Part shown: positions 56,778 through 63,900 of the stretch, one piece after another | How the letters are laid out: every line of letters starts with the position of its first letter | Position numbering within the stretch: position 1 is the stretch's first letter | Source: CAWCKS01 sp963796195 | Lineage (GTDB): Bacteria > Pseudomonadota > Alphaproteobacteria > Rhizobiales > Xanthobacteraceae | Assembly: GCA_963796195.1 (NCBI GenBank) | Contig: CAWCKS010000008.1 | Coordinates: 124,001-188,000, forward strand | Direction of reading: 5' to 3' | DNA: 64,000 bases | Position numbers and translations under genes: made by a program | The notes under the pieces: model-generated | The model's database searches: none | Seen by the model: the letters and a program-made list of their open reading frames with translations, nothing else | Told to the model about the DNA's origin: nothing

Positions 56778-56832
56778 CCTCCCCCGCAACGCGGGGGAGG
56801 GGAAGCATGCGAACGCATGGTGGAGGGGGCGC
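56778..56832. repeat. Palindromic repeat, CCTCCCCC type
   Basis: Stem CCTCCCCCGC (56778-56787) with GCGGGGGAGG (56791-56800) around AAC, followed by a second motif GCATGCGAACGCATGG and GGAGGGGG. Lies 44 bp after the SDR stop. Same family style as 54163-54188 and the repeat inside the GST gene. Confidence 0.65.
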
Positions 56833-56849
56833 GTGCCTCATCGCAATGA

Positions 56850-56933
56850 TGCGCTTTGATGCCCCATGCCCGACGCGCTGCCGCCTGATCGGCTCGACCG
56901 CCTCGCCCTATGCGCTGAAACTGCGCGCGATCC
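56850..56933 (+). pseudogene. 5' fragment of a GST gene (repeat copy A)
   Basis: Contains a 53-bp stretch (56881-56933) identical to 58029-58081, the start of the GST gene, encoding RLIGSTASPYALKLRAI. Similarity extends weakly upstream across the ATG to about 56850, with one extra base after the ATG that puts the fragment out of frame. The rest of the gene is absent, so this is a duplicated 5' end lying 1148 bp before the main copy. Confidence 0.75.
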
Positions 56934-57014
56934 GCGCCAACAGGGATGGCGAGGTCTCCGAAGTCTTCGCGGCCCTGTGGGCAAAAATCTGCCGCGCTAG
57001 CGGCTCTTGGCGCT

Positions 57015-57653
57015 TCACGCCTGAATCAGCATATTTTTGATGGCGTAACGGACCAGGCCCGCCGTCGATTTCACGGAAATCTTGTCCATCGCCGCGGCCC
57101 GGTGAGTTTCAATCGTTTTAACGCTGAGATTGAGCACCTGGGCCATGCCCTTGTTGCTGTGCCCTTCAGCAATCAGCTGGACGATCATCCGTTCTCGGGG
57201 GGTCAGCGAGGCCATCGGCGCCGCGTTCGTCGACAGGTAGCTGGCCAAAATCTTTTCAGAGACAGGACCTGTAAAGAATGGCTTGTGAACAAGCAGCGCT
57301 TCGATCGCGGAACTGAGCTGTTCTTTGGCGTCCGATTTCGACAAAAAGGCCCTGGCACCGGCCTGGAAGGCCTCTTTAACCAATACCTCGCTGTCGTGCA
57401 TTGTGAAGATCAGGATCTCAGTATTGATTTGCCGCGTCTTGATGTTTCGCGCGACCTCGATGCCGTTGATCAGGGGAAGTGAATAGTCGAGGATTGCAAC
57501 GTCCGGCCTATGTTGAATGATCGCCGCTATGGCATCTTTGCCGTTGTCGGCCTCGGCAACAATTTCCCAACCTCTGTGCAACTCCAGAATTGCCCGCAAA
57601 CCCGAGCGCACGATTTCATGGTCGTCGGCGATGAGTATGCGCTTTGGTGCCAT
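57015..57653 (-). CDS. NarL/FixJ-family response regulator
   Basis: 212-residue regulator. Receiver: ILIADDHEIVRSGLRAIL, phospho-acceptor Asp56 in VAILDYSLPLINGIE, the Thr/Lys of IFTMHD and FLSKSDAKEQ. A LuxR-type HTH follows (about 145-205): LTPRERMIVQLIAEGHSNKGMAQVLNLSVKTIETHRAAAMDKI. No kinase is next to it, so it is an orphan. ATG 57653 follows an AAGGA box. It lies between the two copies of a GST-derived 53-bp repeat, and a FixK-type box is found 222 bp upstream of its start. Confidence 0.9.
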   Translation of the reverse strand: MAPKRILIADDHEIVRSGLRAILELHRGWEIVAEADNGKDAIAAIIQHRPDVAILDYSLPLINGIEVARNIKTRQINTEILIFTMHDSEVLVKEAFQAGARAFLSKSDAKEQLSSAIEALLVHKPFFTGPVSEKILASYLSTNAAPMASLTPRERMIVQLIAEGHSNKGMAQVLNLSVKTIETHRAAAMDKISVKSTAGLVRYAIKNMLIQA

Positions 57654-58014
57654 TCCTTGAATTCCTTTTCGTTGCTGCGGGTCGCAGCAACTGCCGATCG
57701 CGTTCGGCTGATGCCTCTCAAGCTCTTTAACTCCGCTCATCGCAGTCCCCCGCAGTTCAATGGTCTCTTGCAACGTCTGCTCACGCTCAATTAGCACGGA
57801 TGCGGATGAGTGAGTGGCACGACGAGCCCAGCAATATGCGAAACTGAATGGATGTTATTCTGAGGTAAGGCCAGTTGACCTGAATCAAAGTCCTGTAACG
57901 CGATCATGTCGGAAATTGGCAGCACTTTTCGGACATCGCATGACCCTCGCTGAGAGTTGTGGAGCAGCCCATCTAACTGCGGCTGTGCGTTGCGCCCGGC
58001 GCTATAATGCTGCC
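57654..58014. other. Intergenic region with FixK-type box
   Basis: 361 bp between the divergent regulator and GST genes. It holds the FixK/FNR-type sequence at 57875-57888. Open frames here show no recognisable protein. Confidence 0.5.
57875..57888. promoter_or_regulatory. FixK/FNR-type box
   Basis: TTGAC-CTGA-ATCAA fits the dyad TTGAY-N4-RTCAA bound by FNR, FixK and FixK2 regulators, which sense oxygen limitation. It lies 127 bp before the GST start and 222 bp from the response-regulator start, so either gene could be the target. Confidence 0.55.
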
Positions 58015-59134
58015 ATGTCCTCGCGCTACCGCCTGATCGGCTCGACCGCCTCGCCCTATGCGCTGAAACTGCGCGCGATCCTGCGCTATCGCCGCATCCC
58101 GCACGACTGGGTCATCATGACCAAAGAGCTGCGGCAGCAGACGGCGCACTTGAAGCCGAACCTGATTCCGGTCCTGCAATATCCCGACGGCAGCTTTCAC
58201 GGAGAGACCACGACGCTCGCGTACGATCTCGAAGCGCGCCATCACCCCCGCTCGATCATCCCCGACGACAAGGCGGTCGCCTTCGTCTGCGATCTCCTGG
58301 AGGACATGGCCGACGAGTGGGCGGTGAAGCCGCTGTTCTTCTATCGCTGGTGGGACGAGGAGGACCAGGCCTACGTCTCGCGCTGGGCCGGCGAGGAGTG
58401 GTCGACGTCGGAAGCTGAGACCGGCAGCCGCTGAAGAGATCGCGGAGTTCCGCCGTCGCCAGATCTCGCGCATGCCGATCCTCGGCGCGACGGCCGAAAA
58501 CCAGCCGCTGCTCGAAGAGAGCTACCGGCGCATCCTCGCTCGCCTTCGAGCCGCATGTCGGCATGACAAAATACCTGTTCGGCAGCCGGCCTTCGCTCGC
58601 CGACTTCGCCTGGTATGGCCAGCTCGCCCAGCTCGCGACCGATCCCTCGCCGATGCGCATCATGCGCCAACTCGCGCCGATGACCGATCACTGGGTCCGC
58701 CGCCTCGACGACGCCTCCGGCGTCGACGGCGCGTGGGCGACAAGGGAGGAGGTGCTGTCGTCACCTCTCCCCGCAGCGCGGGGAGAGGTCGACGCGCGTA
58801 GCGAGGCGGGTGAGGGGCATGGCACTGACTTACACCGCGCATCGAGTTCGCGGACAGTGGGAGCTGGGTCGAAGCGCTGCTCGCGATCGCAGGCGAGGTC
58901 TACCTGCCGTTCCTCGTCGCCAACGCGGATGCCTTCGCGCAAGGCCGCGACCGGCTCGAAATCACGGCGTGGGGCCTGCCTTACGTGCTGACGCCGTTCA
59001 AATACCAGGTGAAGTGTCTGGAGCGCTTGCGCGAGCGGTTCGCCGCGCTCTCCGCCGACGACCGCGCCGCACTGCGGCCGCTGCTGGAGCGGACGGGGTG
59101 TTGGGGGAGGGTGGCGAAAGAAGCTCGAGTGTGA
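58015..59134 (+). pseudogene. Glutathione S-transferase-family gene, broken
   Basis: ATG 58015 begins MSSRYRLIGSTASPYALKLRAIL, a thioredoxin-fold GST N-domain, reading on to WAGEEWSTSEAETG. It then runs through two or three frame changes (near 58430 and 58550) with MTKYLFGSRPSLADFAWYGQL and MRQLAPMTDHWVRRLDDASGV. A palindromic repeat with stem 58763-58789 interrupts it, and the C-terminal part ending VANADAFAQGRDRLEITAWGL, YVLTPFKYQVKCLERLRERF and WGRVAKEARV stops at 59134. The number of changes plus the inserted repeat makes this likelier a decaying gene than a single error. Repair would give about 350 residues. Confidence 0.7.
58763..58820. repeat. Palindromic repeat inside the GST gene
   Basis: A perfect 12-bp stem ACCTCTCCCCGC (58763-58774) with GCGGGGAGAGGT (58778-58789) around a 3-nt loop, followed by GCGAGGCGGGTGAGGGG. 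It shares the CCTCTCCCC core with the element at 54163-54188. It sits inside the GST coding region, between DDASGVDGAW and the C-terminal part. Confidence 0.7.
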
Positions 59135-59453
59135 AATGAGCGCCAACAATGCTCGCCTGGAGGCCGATACACTTCAGGCGGCGGACGTTGGTTGAAGCGT
59201 AACGAGGGGCGAGGGTCAACAACGCACGTTTCGGAATCCCAGCGATTCCGATTTGCCGGGGTCCGGCTAACTCGGCAAAATTGTCGGATTGCGTTGGCTC
59301 GCCAATTGCGGAATCATCAAGATGAGGCAGCACAATGGTCCTTGTGTTGGGGGCGACGCCTTCAATTCTGTATCGGATTGCAGGAGCGCGAACGCTTCAT
59401 GAGCTGCCGTTTTTCCGCCCTCACACGGGGACAGAGCAGTGTCACAGGGCTGA
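59135..59453. other. Gene-free stretch left of IS256 element
   Basis: 319 bp between the GST stop and the IS left end. The only structure seen is a short inverted repeat CGGAATC/GATTCCG (59232-59250, 5-bp spacer). No protein recognised; may be remnant sequence. Confidence 0.4.
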
Positions 59454-60842
59454 GGAATTGAGGTTGGCGTAGTCTCCGGGGTGTTCAACCTCGAATCATC
59501 CGGCGTTGAAGCGTCGGACTGGAGACCACGCCATGACAAGCATTATCACGAAGCCTGATTCTTCGCAGCCTGCAGCCGAGATGGCTGTTGATCTTTTCGA
59601 CAACTGGTTTGATCCGATCGAGACCGAGGTGCGGGCTCGGGCGCATGAGTTCATCGAAGAACTGATCCGCGGCGAGCTCGACGCTGTGCTGGCACGACCG
59701 CGTTACGGTCGAAGCCAGATGGCCGGCAATGAAGGAAGCGCCGGCGTTGCGGGCCACCGCCACGGCAGCCGGAGGCGGTCGCTGACAGGAACGTTCGGGC
59801 CGATCGAGATCGCGGTGCCGCGTGCCCGACTGAACACTCCTGAAGGCAAGACGACGGAATGGAAGAGCCAGGCGCTGCGGGCCTATCAGCGCCGTACGCT
59901 GGCGGCCGACGCGCTGATCGCGAGCAGCTATCTCGCCGGCACCAACACGCGCCGTGTGCGCCGCGCGCTCGCCGCCCTGTTCGGCGGGACGGTCGGCAAG
60001 GACACGGTGAGCCGGACATGGCGCAAGGTAAAGAGCGACTGGGATGCCTGGAACGCCCGCTCGCTGGCCGAGGAGCCGATTGTGCGGCTCATTCTCGACG
60101 GCACGGTGGTGCGGGTGCGGCTCGACCGCAAAGCGACTTCCATCTCGCTGCTCGTCGTTCTCGGCGTGCGTGCGGACGGCCAGAAGGTATTGCTCGCGAT
60201 CAAGAGCATGGGCGGCGAGAGCGCCGAGGCCTGGCGCACTGTGCTGGACCATCTCATCATGCGCGGGCTGCGGCGGCCCGAGTTCCTCATCGTCGACGGT
60301 GCGCCGGGGCTCGACAAGGCCATTGCCGCCGTTTGGGACGGCGTGCCAGTCCAGCGCTGCACGGTTCACAAGCACAGGAACTTGCTGGCGCACGCACCCG
60401 AGCGCCTGCACGAGGAGATCACCGCAGATTACAACGACATGATCTACGCGACGACACCTGAGGAGATCGAGGTTCATCGCAAGGCCTTCATCCGAAAATG
60501 GAGGCTCAAGCATCGCGCCGTCGCCGACAGCCTGGAGGAGGCCGGCGATCGGCTCTTCGCGTTTGCTCGTCTGCCGCCGAGCCAATGGCGCAGCGTACGA
60601 ACCACCAATGCGATCGAGCGGTTGCACGAGGAGTTCAAGCGGCGGATAAAGACGCAAACCGTTCTGCCATCGGCCGACACCGCGGCGATGTTGTTCTGGG
60701 CGCTGCTCGCCTCAGGGCAGATCAACATGCGCAAGGTTGATGGTTGGCAGACCCTCGCCACAAAGCCCATCGATCAGCCGATTGACCTCGCCGCCTGAAA
60801 CGATACCTTCATGTTACCGGAGATCGCGCCACACCGAATTCC
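59454..60842 (+). mobile_element. IS256-family insertion sequence
   Basis: About 1.39 kb element with one transposase gene. The ends carry imperfect inverted repeats: left GGAATTGAGGTTGGCG and TCTCCGG (59454-59479), right complement with GGAATTCGG, TGGCG and TCTCCGG (60817-60842), 18 of 25 positions matching after the first G. No 8-bp target duplication is evident (left flank AGGGCTGA, right flank AACCGCAT), so the exact ends or the history after insertion are uncertain. Confidence 0.8.
59533..60798 (+). CDS. IS256-family transposase (DDE mutator type)
   Basis: 421-residue transposase. DDE residues: Asp189 in LILDGTVVRV, Asp255 in LIVDGAPGLDKA and Glu362 in RTTNAIERLHEEFKRR, with the CTVHKHRNLL (C-x2-H) motif between, all characteristic of IS256/Mutator enzymes. 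The N-terminal part contains LFDNWFDPIETEVRARAHEFIEEL. The frame is intact, unlike many neighbours, so the element may be active. ATG 59533 is the natural start. Confidence 0.92.
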   Translation: MTSIITKPDSSQPAAEMAVDLFDNWFDPIETEVRARAHEFIEELIRGELDAVLARPRYGRSQMAGNEGSAGVAGHRHGSRRRSLTGTFGPIEIAVPRARLNTPEGKTTEWKSQALRAYQRRTLAADALIASSYLAGTNTRRVRRALAALFGGTVGKDTVSRTWRKVKSDWDAWNARSLAEEPIVRLILDGTVVRVRLDRKATSISLLVVLGVRADGQKVLLAIKSMGGESAEAWRTVLDHLIMRGLRRPEFLIVDGAPGLDKAIAAVWDGVPVQRCTVHKHRNLLAHAPERLHEEITADYNDMIYATTPEEIEVHRKAFIRKWRLKHRAVADSLEEAGDRLFAFARLPPSQWRSVRTTNAIERLHEEFKRRIKTQTVLPSADTAAMLFWALLASGQINMRKVDGWQTLATKPIDQPIDLAA

Positions 60843-61649
60843 AACCGCATCCCGGACGGCACCGTTCTACGTAGAGGCGGAAAGTCCGGTTGGCCCGTTG
60901 AGCCGTGATGACTTGCTTTGGATACTCTCAAGGGTATCCGATCCGCGAGACGTGCTTGTTTGGCGAGAAGGGCTTTCGGGCTGGCAAAAGGTTCAGAGCG
61001 TGGCTGAGCTGCGCGCTGCCCTTGTGCCCGCGCATGTCACGGGAAGGACGGAAATCGACAGGGCGGTAACAGCCCCTGCGGAGGATACGCGATCCAATCA
61101 GACTATCGCAGGTCGAGCAAAGGGCGCTGCCAAGTTAGCGGGCTTTTGGGTTCTCGGGGGTGCCAGCGTCCTACTTTGGCTCGCCGCAATGGCAGGGCTC
61201 ACGGTGTTGGGCGTCATGCTCCTCAAGGGAGCCGTTTGGGCCTCCGACTATCTCATTCTTTATGCGTATCGGGCGGCGGAGTTGACGCTGCTCGCCTGCC
61301 TGTTCGTGCTGCTGCCCTTGTCTCTTGATTCGGAGAACCCAAAGAGTTGCGTCAGTTGGTCTTGTCCTGGCCTCCTACGTCTTTTGGGACGGCTACTTGG
61401 ATGCTCGGCTTGCTGGTTGCTTACTCCTACTGGGGACTTGCTGGCGTGTTGGTTGGATTAGCTATCATTGGAGTGGGCGTGGTGCCGGTTGGCTGGCTTG
61501 CAAGCGCTCTCCACGCTGATTGGACTTCGGTTCTAATGCTCACCCTTGGAATTGGGCTGGCCTACGGGGCAAGGGCACTTGGGATATGGCTGCAAATTAA
61601 GGTCGATGAGCGAGAAGCTGAACGGCGACTAAAGATCATTGACGCTTAG
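60811..61649 (+). CDS. GYF_2-like membrane protein, 5' end at the IS junction (frameshifted)
   Basis: Starts within the IS256 right end (MLPEIAPHRIP). A GYF_2/DUF4339-like domain follows (FYVEAESPVGPLSRDDLLWIL, SDPRDVLVWREGLSGWQKV), then transmembrane segments (GFWVLGGASVLLWLAAMAGL and more). Two frame changes near 61330 and 61385 separate LLPLSL from RRTQRVASVGLVLASYV and from TATWMLGLLVAYSYWGLAG. It ends ALGIWLQIKVDEREAERRLKIIDA at 61649. About 278 residues if repaired. GYF_2 domains bind proline-rich or other peptides; here function unknown. The original 5' end was probably replaced by the IS. Confidence 0.6.
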
Positions 61650-61682
61650 GGGGGATGTGCTCGGTGATCGAAGCCTCATTTT

Positions 61683-62494
61683 GTGATTGTTCGGGCTCGT
61701 GAAATGTTGGCCAACATTGGAGTGGCAATCTTCATCGCCCTGTCGTTCTCAGCACTTGTGTTCGCGACACTAGACAAGCTGCTTGATACCCATGACCGAG
61801 AAGCTGCACGTCGCAAGGTGGAGGAGTTTTGGTTTCGCACGGCCACACTTGAAACAAACGAACAATTTCGGTCAGCAATCAGATCGCGATACTGGCAGAT
61901 GAAGCGGCTTCGGAAGCTCTACTTCTCGGTCTTCGGGTACGTTGCAGGCGTCCTGTTCATCATGGCAGCGCTTTTGGGCGCATATCACCCAACCGAAACT
62001 CTACGTCGATGGGCTCCGTGCGCTCGCGGATACTATTTCGATACCCGTTTTATTAATAGCGTTTAATGTCCCACTGGATACCGAGACCGAAGGGCTTGGA
62101 CCATGCATTGTTGGAGAAGGATATGAGGCGGTAGCTGCTGCGGCTCGTCTCTTTAGGGTCAAATCCGCGCTTTATGCATTTCTGGACGTTGCCGCTGAGC
62201 AGCAATTGGCTGCGCGCGTATCAAGTGCGGTAGTTGGAGCGGCGGACATAGCTATCTTGAGCGTTCCGCTTGCTGTAGCTCTGTTTATCTCCCTTAACTT
62301 TACGCTCTTGTGCTGTCGAAGATCACGGATTTCATTTAAGCCAGTAACTATCGTCATTGCTGACCTGATTCTTGGCGGTTCTCATGCCGCCGCTGATATC
62401 GGCTGTTCTCCTCACGACGCTTGCTGTTGGGATCGTCTATCTCCCGACCTTTGCTAAGCGATGCATCGCGCCTCTGATTGGTTGGCCAAGATGA
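61683..62494 (+). CDS. Unrecognised multi-helix membrane protein (frameshifted)
   Basis: About 270 residues in at least three frames. First part: MLANIGVAIFIALSFSALVFATLDKLLD (ATG 61704, or GTG 61683), then a charged segment (KVEEFWFRTATLETNEQ, RYWQMKRLRKLYFSVFGYVAG). After a shift near 62000: KLYVDGLRALADTISIPVLL and LDVAAEQQLAARVSSAVVGA, ADIAILSVPLAVALFISLNF. After another near 62310: VLMPPLISAVLLTTLAVGIV ending IAPLIGWPR at 62494. No family recognised. AT content is visibly higher than in neighbours. It is paired with the GYF_2-like gene 33 bp upstream. Confidence 0.5.
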
Positions 62495-62501
62495 GCCCGA
62501 C

Positions 62502-62927
62502 TCACGATGGGCGCGTCACTAAGCTATACCTCACCACCAACCACACCGCCCCCCACAAACACAGCGCGTGCATCGTATTGTCGGTCACGGTGTAAACAAT
62601 CGCCGTGAACGCGATGTCGAACTCGCGGGAGGGCGTGGTGTTGGCGCGCGCGGCCTCGAAGGTGCGGCCGCCGATCAGCTTCAGCCAGGGCGTGGCGAGC
62701 GACCAGCGGTCGATGATCCAGTGCGGCACAAACACCGCGATCGCGAACAGCGGCGACAGGGTGCCGACCATCGCGCAGACCGCGACGGTGTAAACGGCGA
62801 CATGGATGGTGCAGGCCCTAAAACCTTCGGCGCCTGGCTTGCTCTTGGTCAGCGCCATCCATTTCGATTGCAGGAGATAGTCGCCGATCAGGTGACCGAG
62901 GATTGCGAGGATGAAGAGGCGTTCCAT
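62502..62927 (-). CDS. DUF3307 membrane protein
   Basis: 141-residue membrane protein with the family signature GHLIGDYLLQSKWMA near the N-terminus, then HWIIDRWSLATPWLK and a C-terminal TDNTMHALCLWGAVWLV. Several hydrophobic helices with embedded His and Asp are typical. Function unknown; the family is widespread and also occurs in phages. ATG 62927 opens MERLFILAILGHLIG. Confidence 0.8.
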   Translation of the reverse strand: MERLFILAILGHLIGDYLLQSKWMALTKSKPGAEGFRACTIHVAVYTVAVCAMVGTLSPLFAIAVFVPHWIIDRWSLATPWLKLIGGRTFEAARANTTPSREFDIAFTAIVYTVTDNTMHALCLWGAVWLVVRYSLVTRPS

Positions 62928-62972
62928 GGGTGAGGTTCAAGCAAGGGAGTGTTTTCAGTCGTAAACACTCTA

Positions 62973-63078
62973 CCCTCATGGTGAGGAGGCGCGAAGCGGC
63001 GTCTCGAACCATGAGGCCCGCGCAGTGGCCTCATCCTTCGAGACGCGCCGCAAAAGGCGGCGCTCCTCAGGATGAGGA
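62973..63078. repeat. Large palindromic repeat (RIME-like)
   Basis: Left arm (62973-63015) beginning CCTCATGGTGAGGAGGCGCG pairs imperfectly with the right arm (63027-63076) containing CTTCGAGACGCGCCGC and GGCGCTCCTCAGGATGAGG. Non-coding. Elements with this CCTCATGGTGAGGAG...CAGGATGAGG pattern are frequent between Bradyrhizobium genes. Confidence 0.75.
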
Positions 63079-63128
63079 GCTAGGGCATCCAAGTGAGAGA
63101 GCGAGCCGCGCCGCGCCGCAGCGCACCC

Positions 63129-63142
63129 TTGATCAGGATCAA
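63129..63142 (+). promoter_or_regulatory. Perfect FixK/FNR box
   Basis: TTGAT-CAGG-ATCAA, a perfect FixK2/FNR dyad, centred at 63135.5 and 49 bp before the ATG of the Met/Gly-rich gene (63192). If the box is at -41.5, transcription would start close to 63177, leaving a short leader that still contains the AAAGGAGG site. This predicts induction under low oxygen. Confidence 0.72.
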
Positions 63143-63191
63143 TCGGCTGGCCATCCGCGGTGCTTCAATGTCTGCCTCAAAGGAGGCGGTC

Positions 63192-63635
63192 ATGCGCAGG
63201 CCATTCCTTGTTCCGCTGTCGATTGCAGTCATCCTTATCGTCCTGATGCTGGGCTTCGAGGCCGCGTCCTATTCGGGCCCCCGGCCGTGGGGCATGATGG
63301 GGCCTGGCATGATGGGCGGCGGCGTGCCGGGGAGTGGACCGTGGGGCGGCTACGGCTCGCCGTACATGATGCACGGCTATTTGATGCGCGGCTATCAGCC
63401 GGCACCTTCGTCATCCTGGACAGCCTCACGGGATCTCAACCTGTCGGTCGATGCGGTGAAGACCCAAGTCGAGCGCTGGGTCGCCTGGCAGGGCAATCCC
63501 CGCCTCAAAGTCGGTGACGTCAAGGAGAAGGACGCCGACACCATTCTCGCCGACCTCGTGACCAGGGACAATTCGCTGGTGCAGCGTTTTGCCGTCAACC
63601 GTCACACCGGCTTGGTCCAGGATGTGGAGGACTGA
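63192..63635 (+). CDS. Met/Gly-rich membrane-anchored protein
   Basis: 147 residues behind a perfect AAAGGAGG (ATG 63192). One hydrophobic segment (FLVPLSIAVILIVLMLGFE), then a Gly/Met/Pro-rich stretch (WGMMGPGMMGGGVPGSGPWG, MMHGYLM), then a small C-terminal domain (LNLSVDAVKTQVERW, GNPRLKVGDVKEKDADTILADLV). Methionine-rich periplasmic loops often bind copper. Conserved in Bradyrhizobium; function unknown. A perfect FixK/FNR box lies 49 bp upstream. Confidence 0.75.
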   Translation: MRRPFLVPLSIAVILIVLMLGFEAASYSGPRPWGMMGPGMMGGGVPGSGPWGGYGSPYMMHGYLMRGYQPAPSSSWTASRDLNLSVDAVKTQVERWVAWQGNPRLKVGDVKEKDADTILADLVTRDNSLVQRFAVNRHTGLVQDVED

Positions 63636-63637
63636 TC

Positions 63638-63886
63638 ATGATGTGGAACGGCTATGGCATGGGTTTCGGCTGGTTCTGGCCGTTTCATTTCCTGGTGCCG
63701 CTGTTGATCGTCGGCCTGATCATCTGGGCGATCGTCATGGCGTTGCGTGCCGGCGGCGGCCTCCACGATTTTCGCGCGCCGGGCGGACGCTACTCGCCCG
63801 GCCTCGACGCGCTCGACGAACGCTACGCCAAGGGCGAGATCAATCGCGACGAATACCTGCAGAAGCGCCGCGATATTTTGGGGTGA
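63638..63886 (+). CDS. SHOCT-domain small membrane protein
   Basis: 82 residues, 2 bp after the previous stop and surely its operon partner. MMWNGYGMGFGWFWPFHFL and a helix (VPLLIVGLIIWAIVMAL), then a linker and a C-terminal SHOCT domain (LDALDERYAKGEINRDEYLQK). SHOCT domains are short C-terminal oligomerisation motifs. Aromatic/Met-rich N-terminus and FixK-type control suggest a role in low-oxygen membranes. Confidence 0.85.
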   Translation: MMWNGYGMGFGWFWPFHFLVPLLIVGLIIWAIVMALRAGGGLHDFRAPGGRYSPGLDALDERYAKGEINRDEYLQKRRDILG

Positions 63887-63900
63887 GGGGGGCTCTTGTC

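Noticed and set aside
59446..60850. 8-bp target-site duplication around the IS256 element
   Set aside because: The flanks (AGGGCTGA and AACCGCAT) do not match, so I do not claim a duplication.
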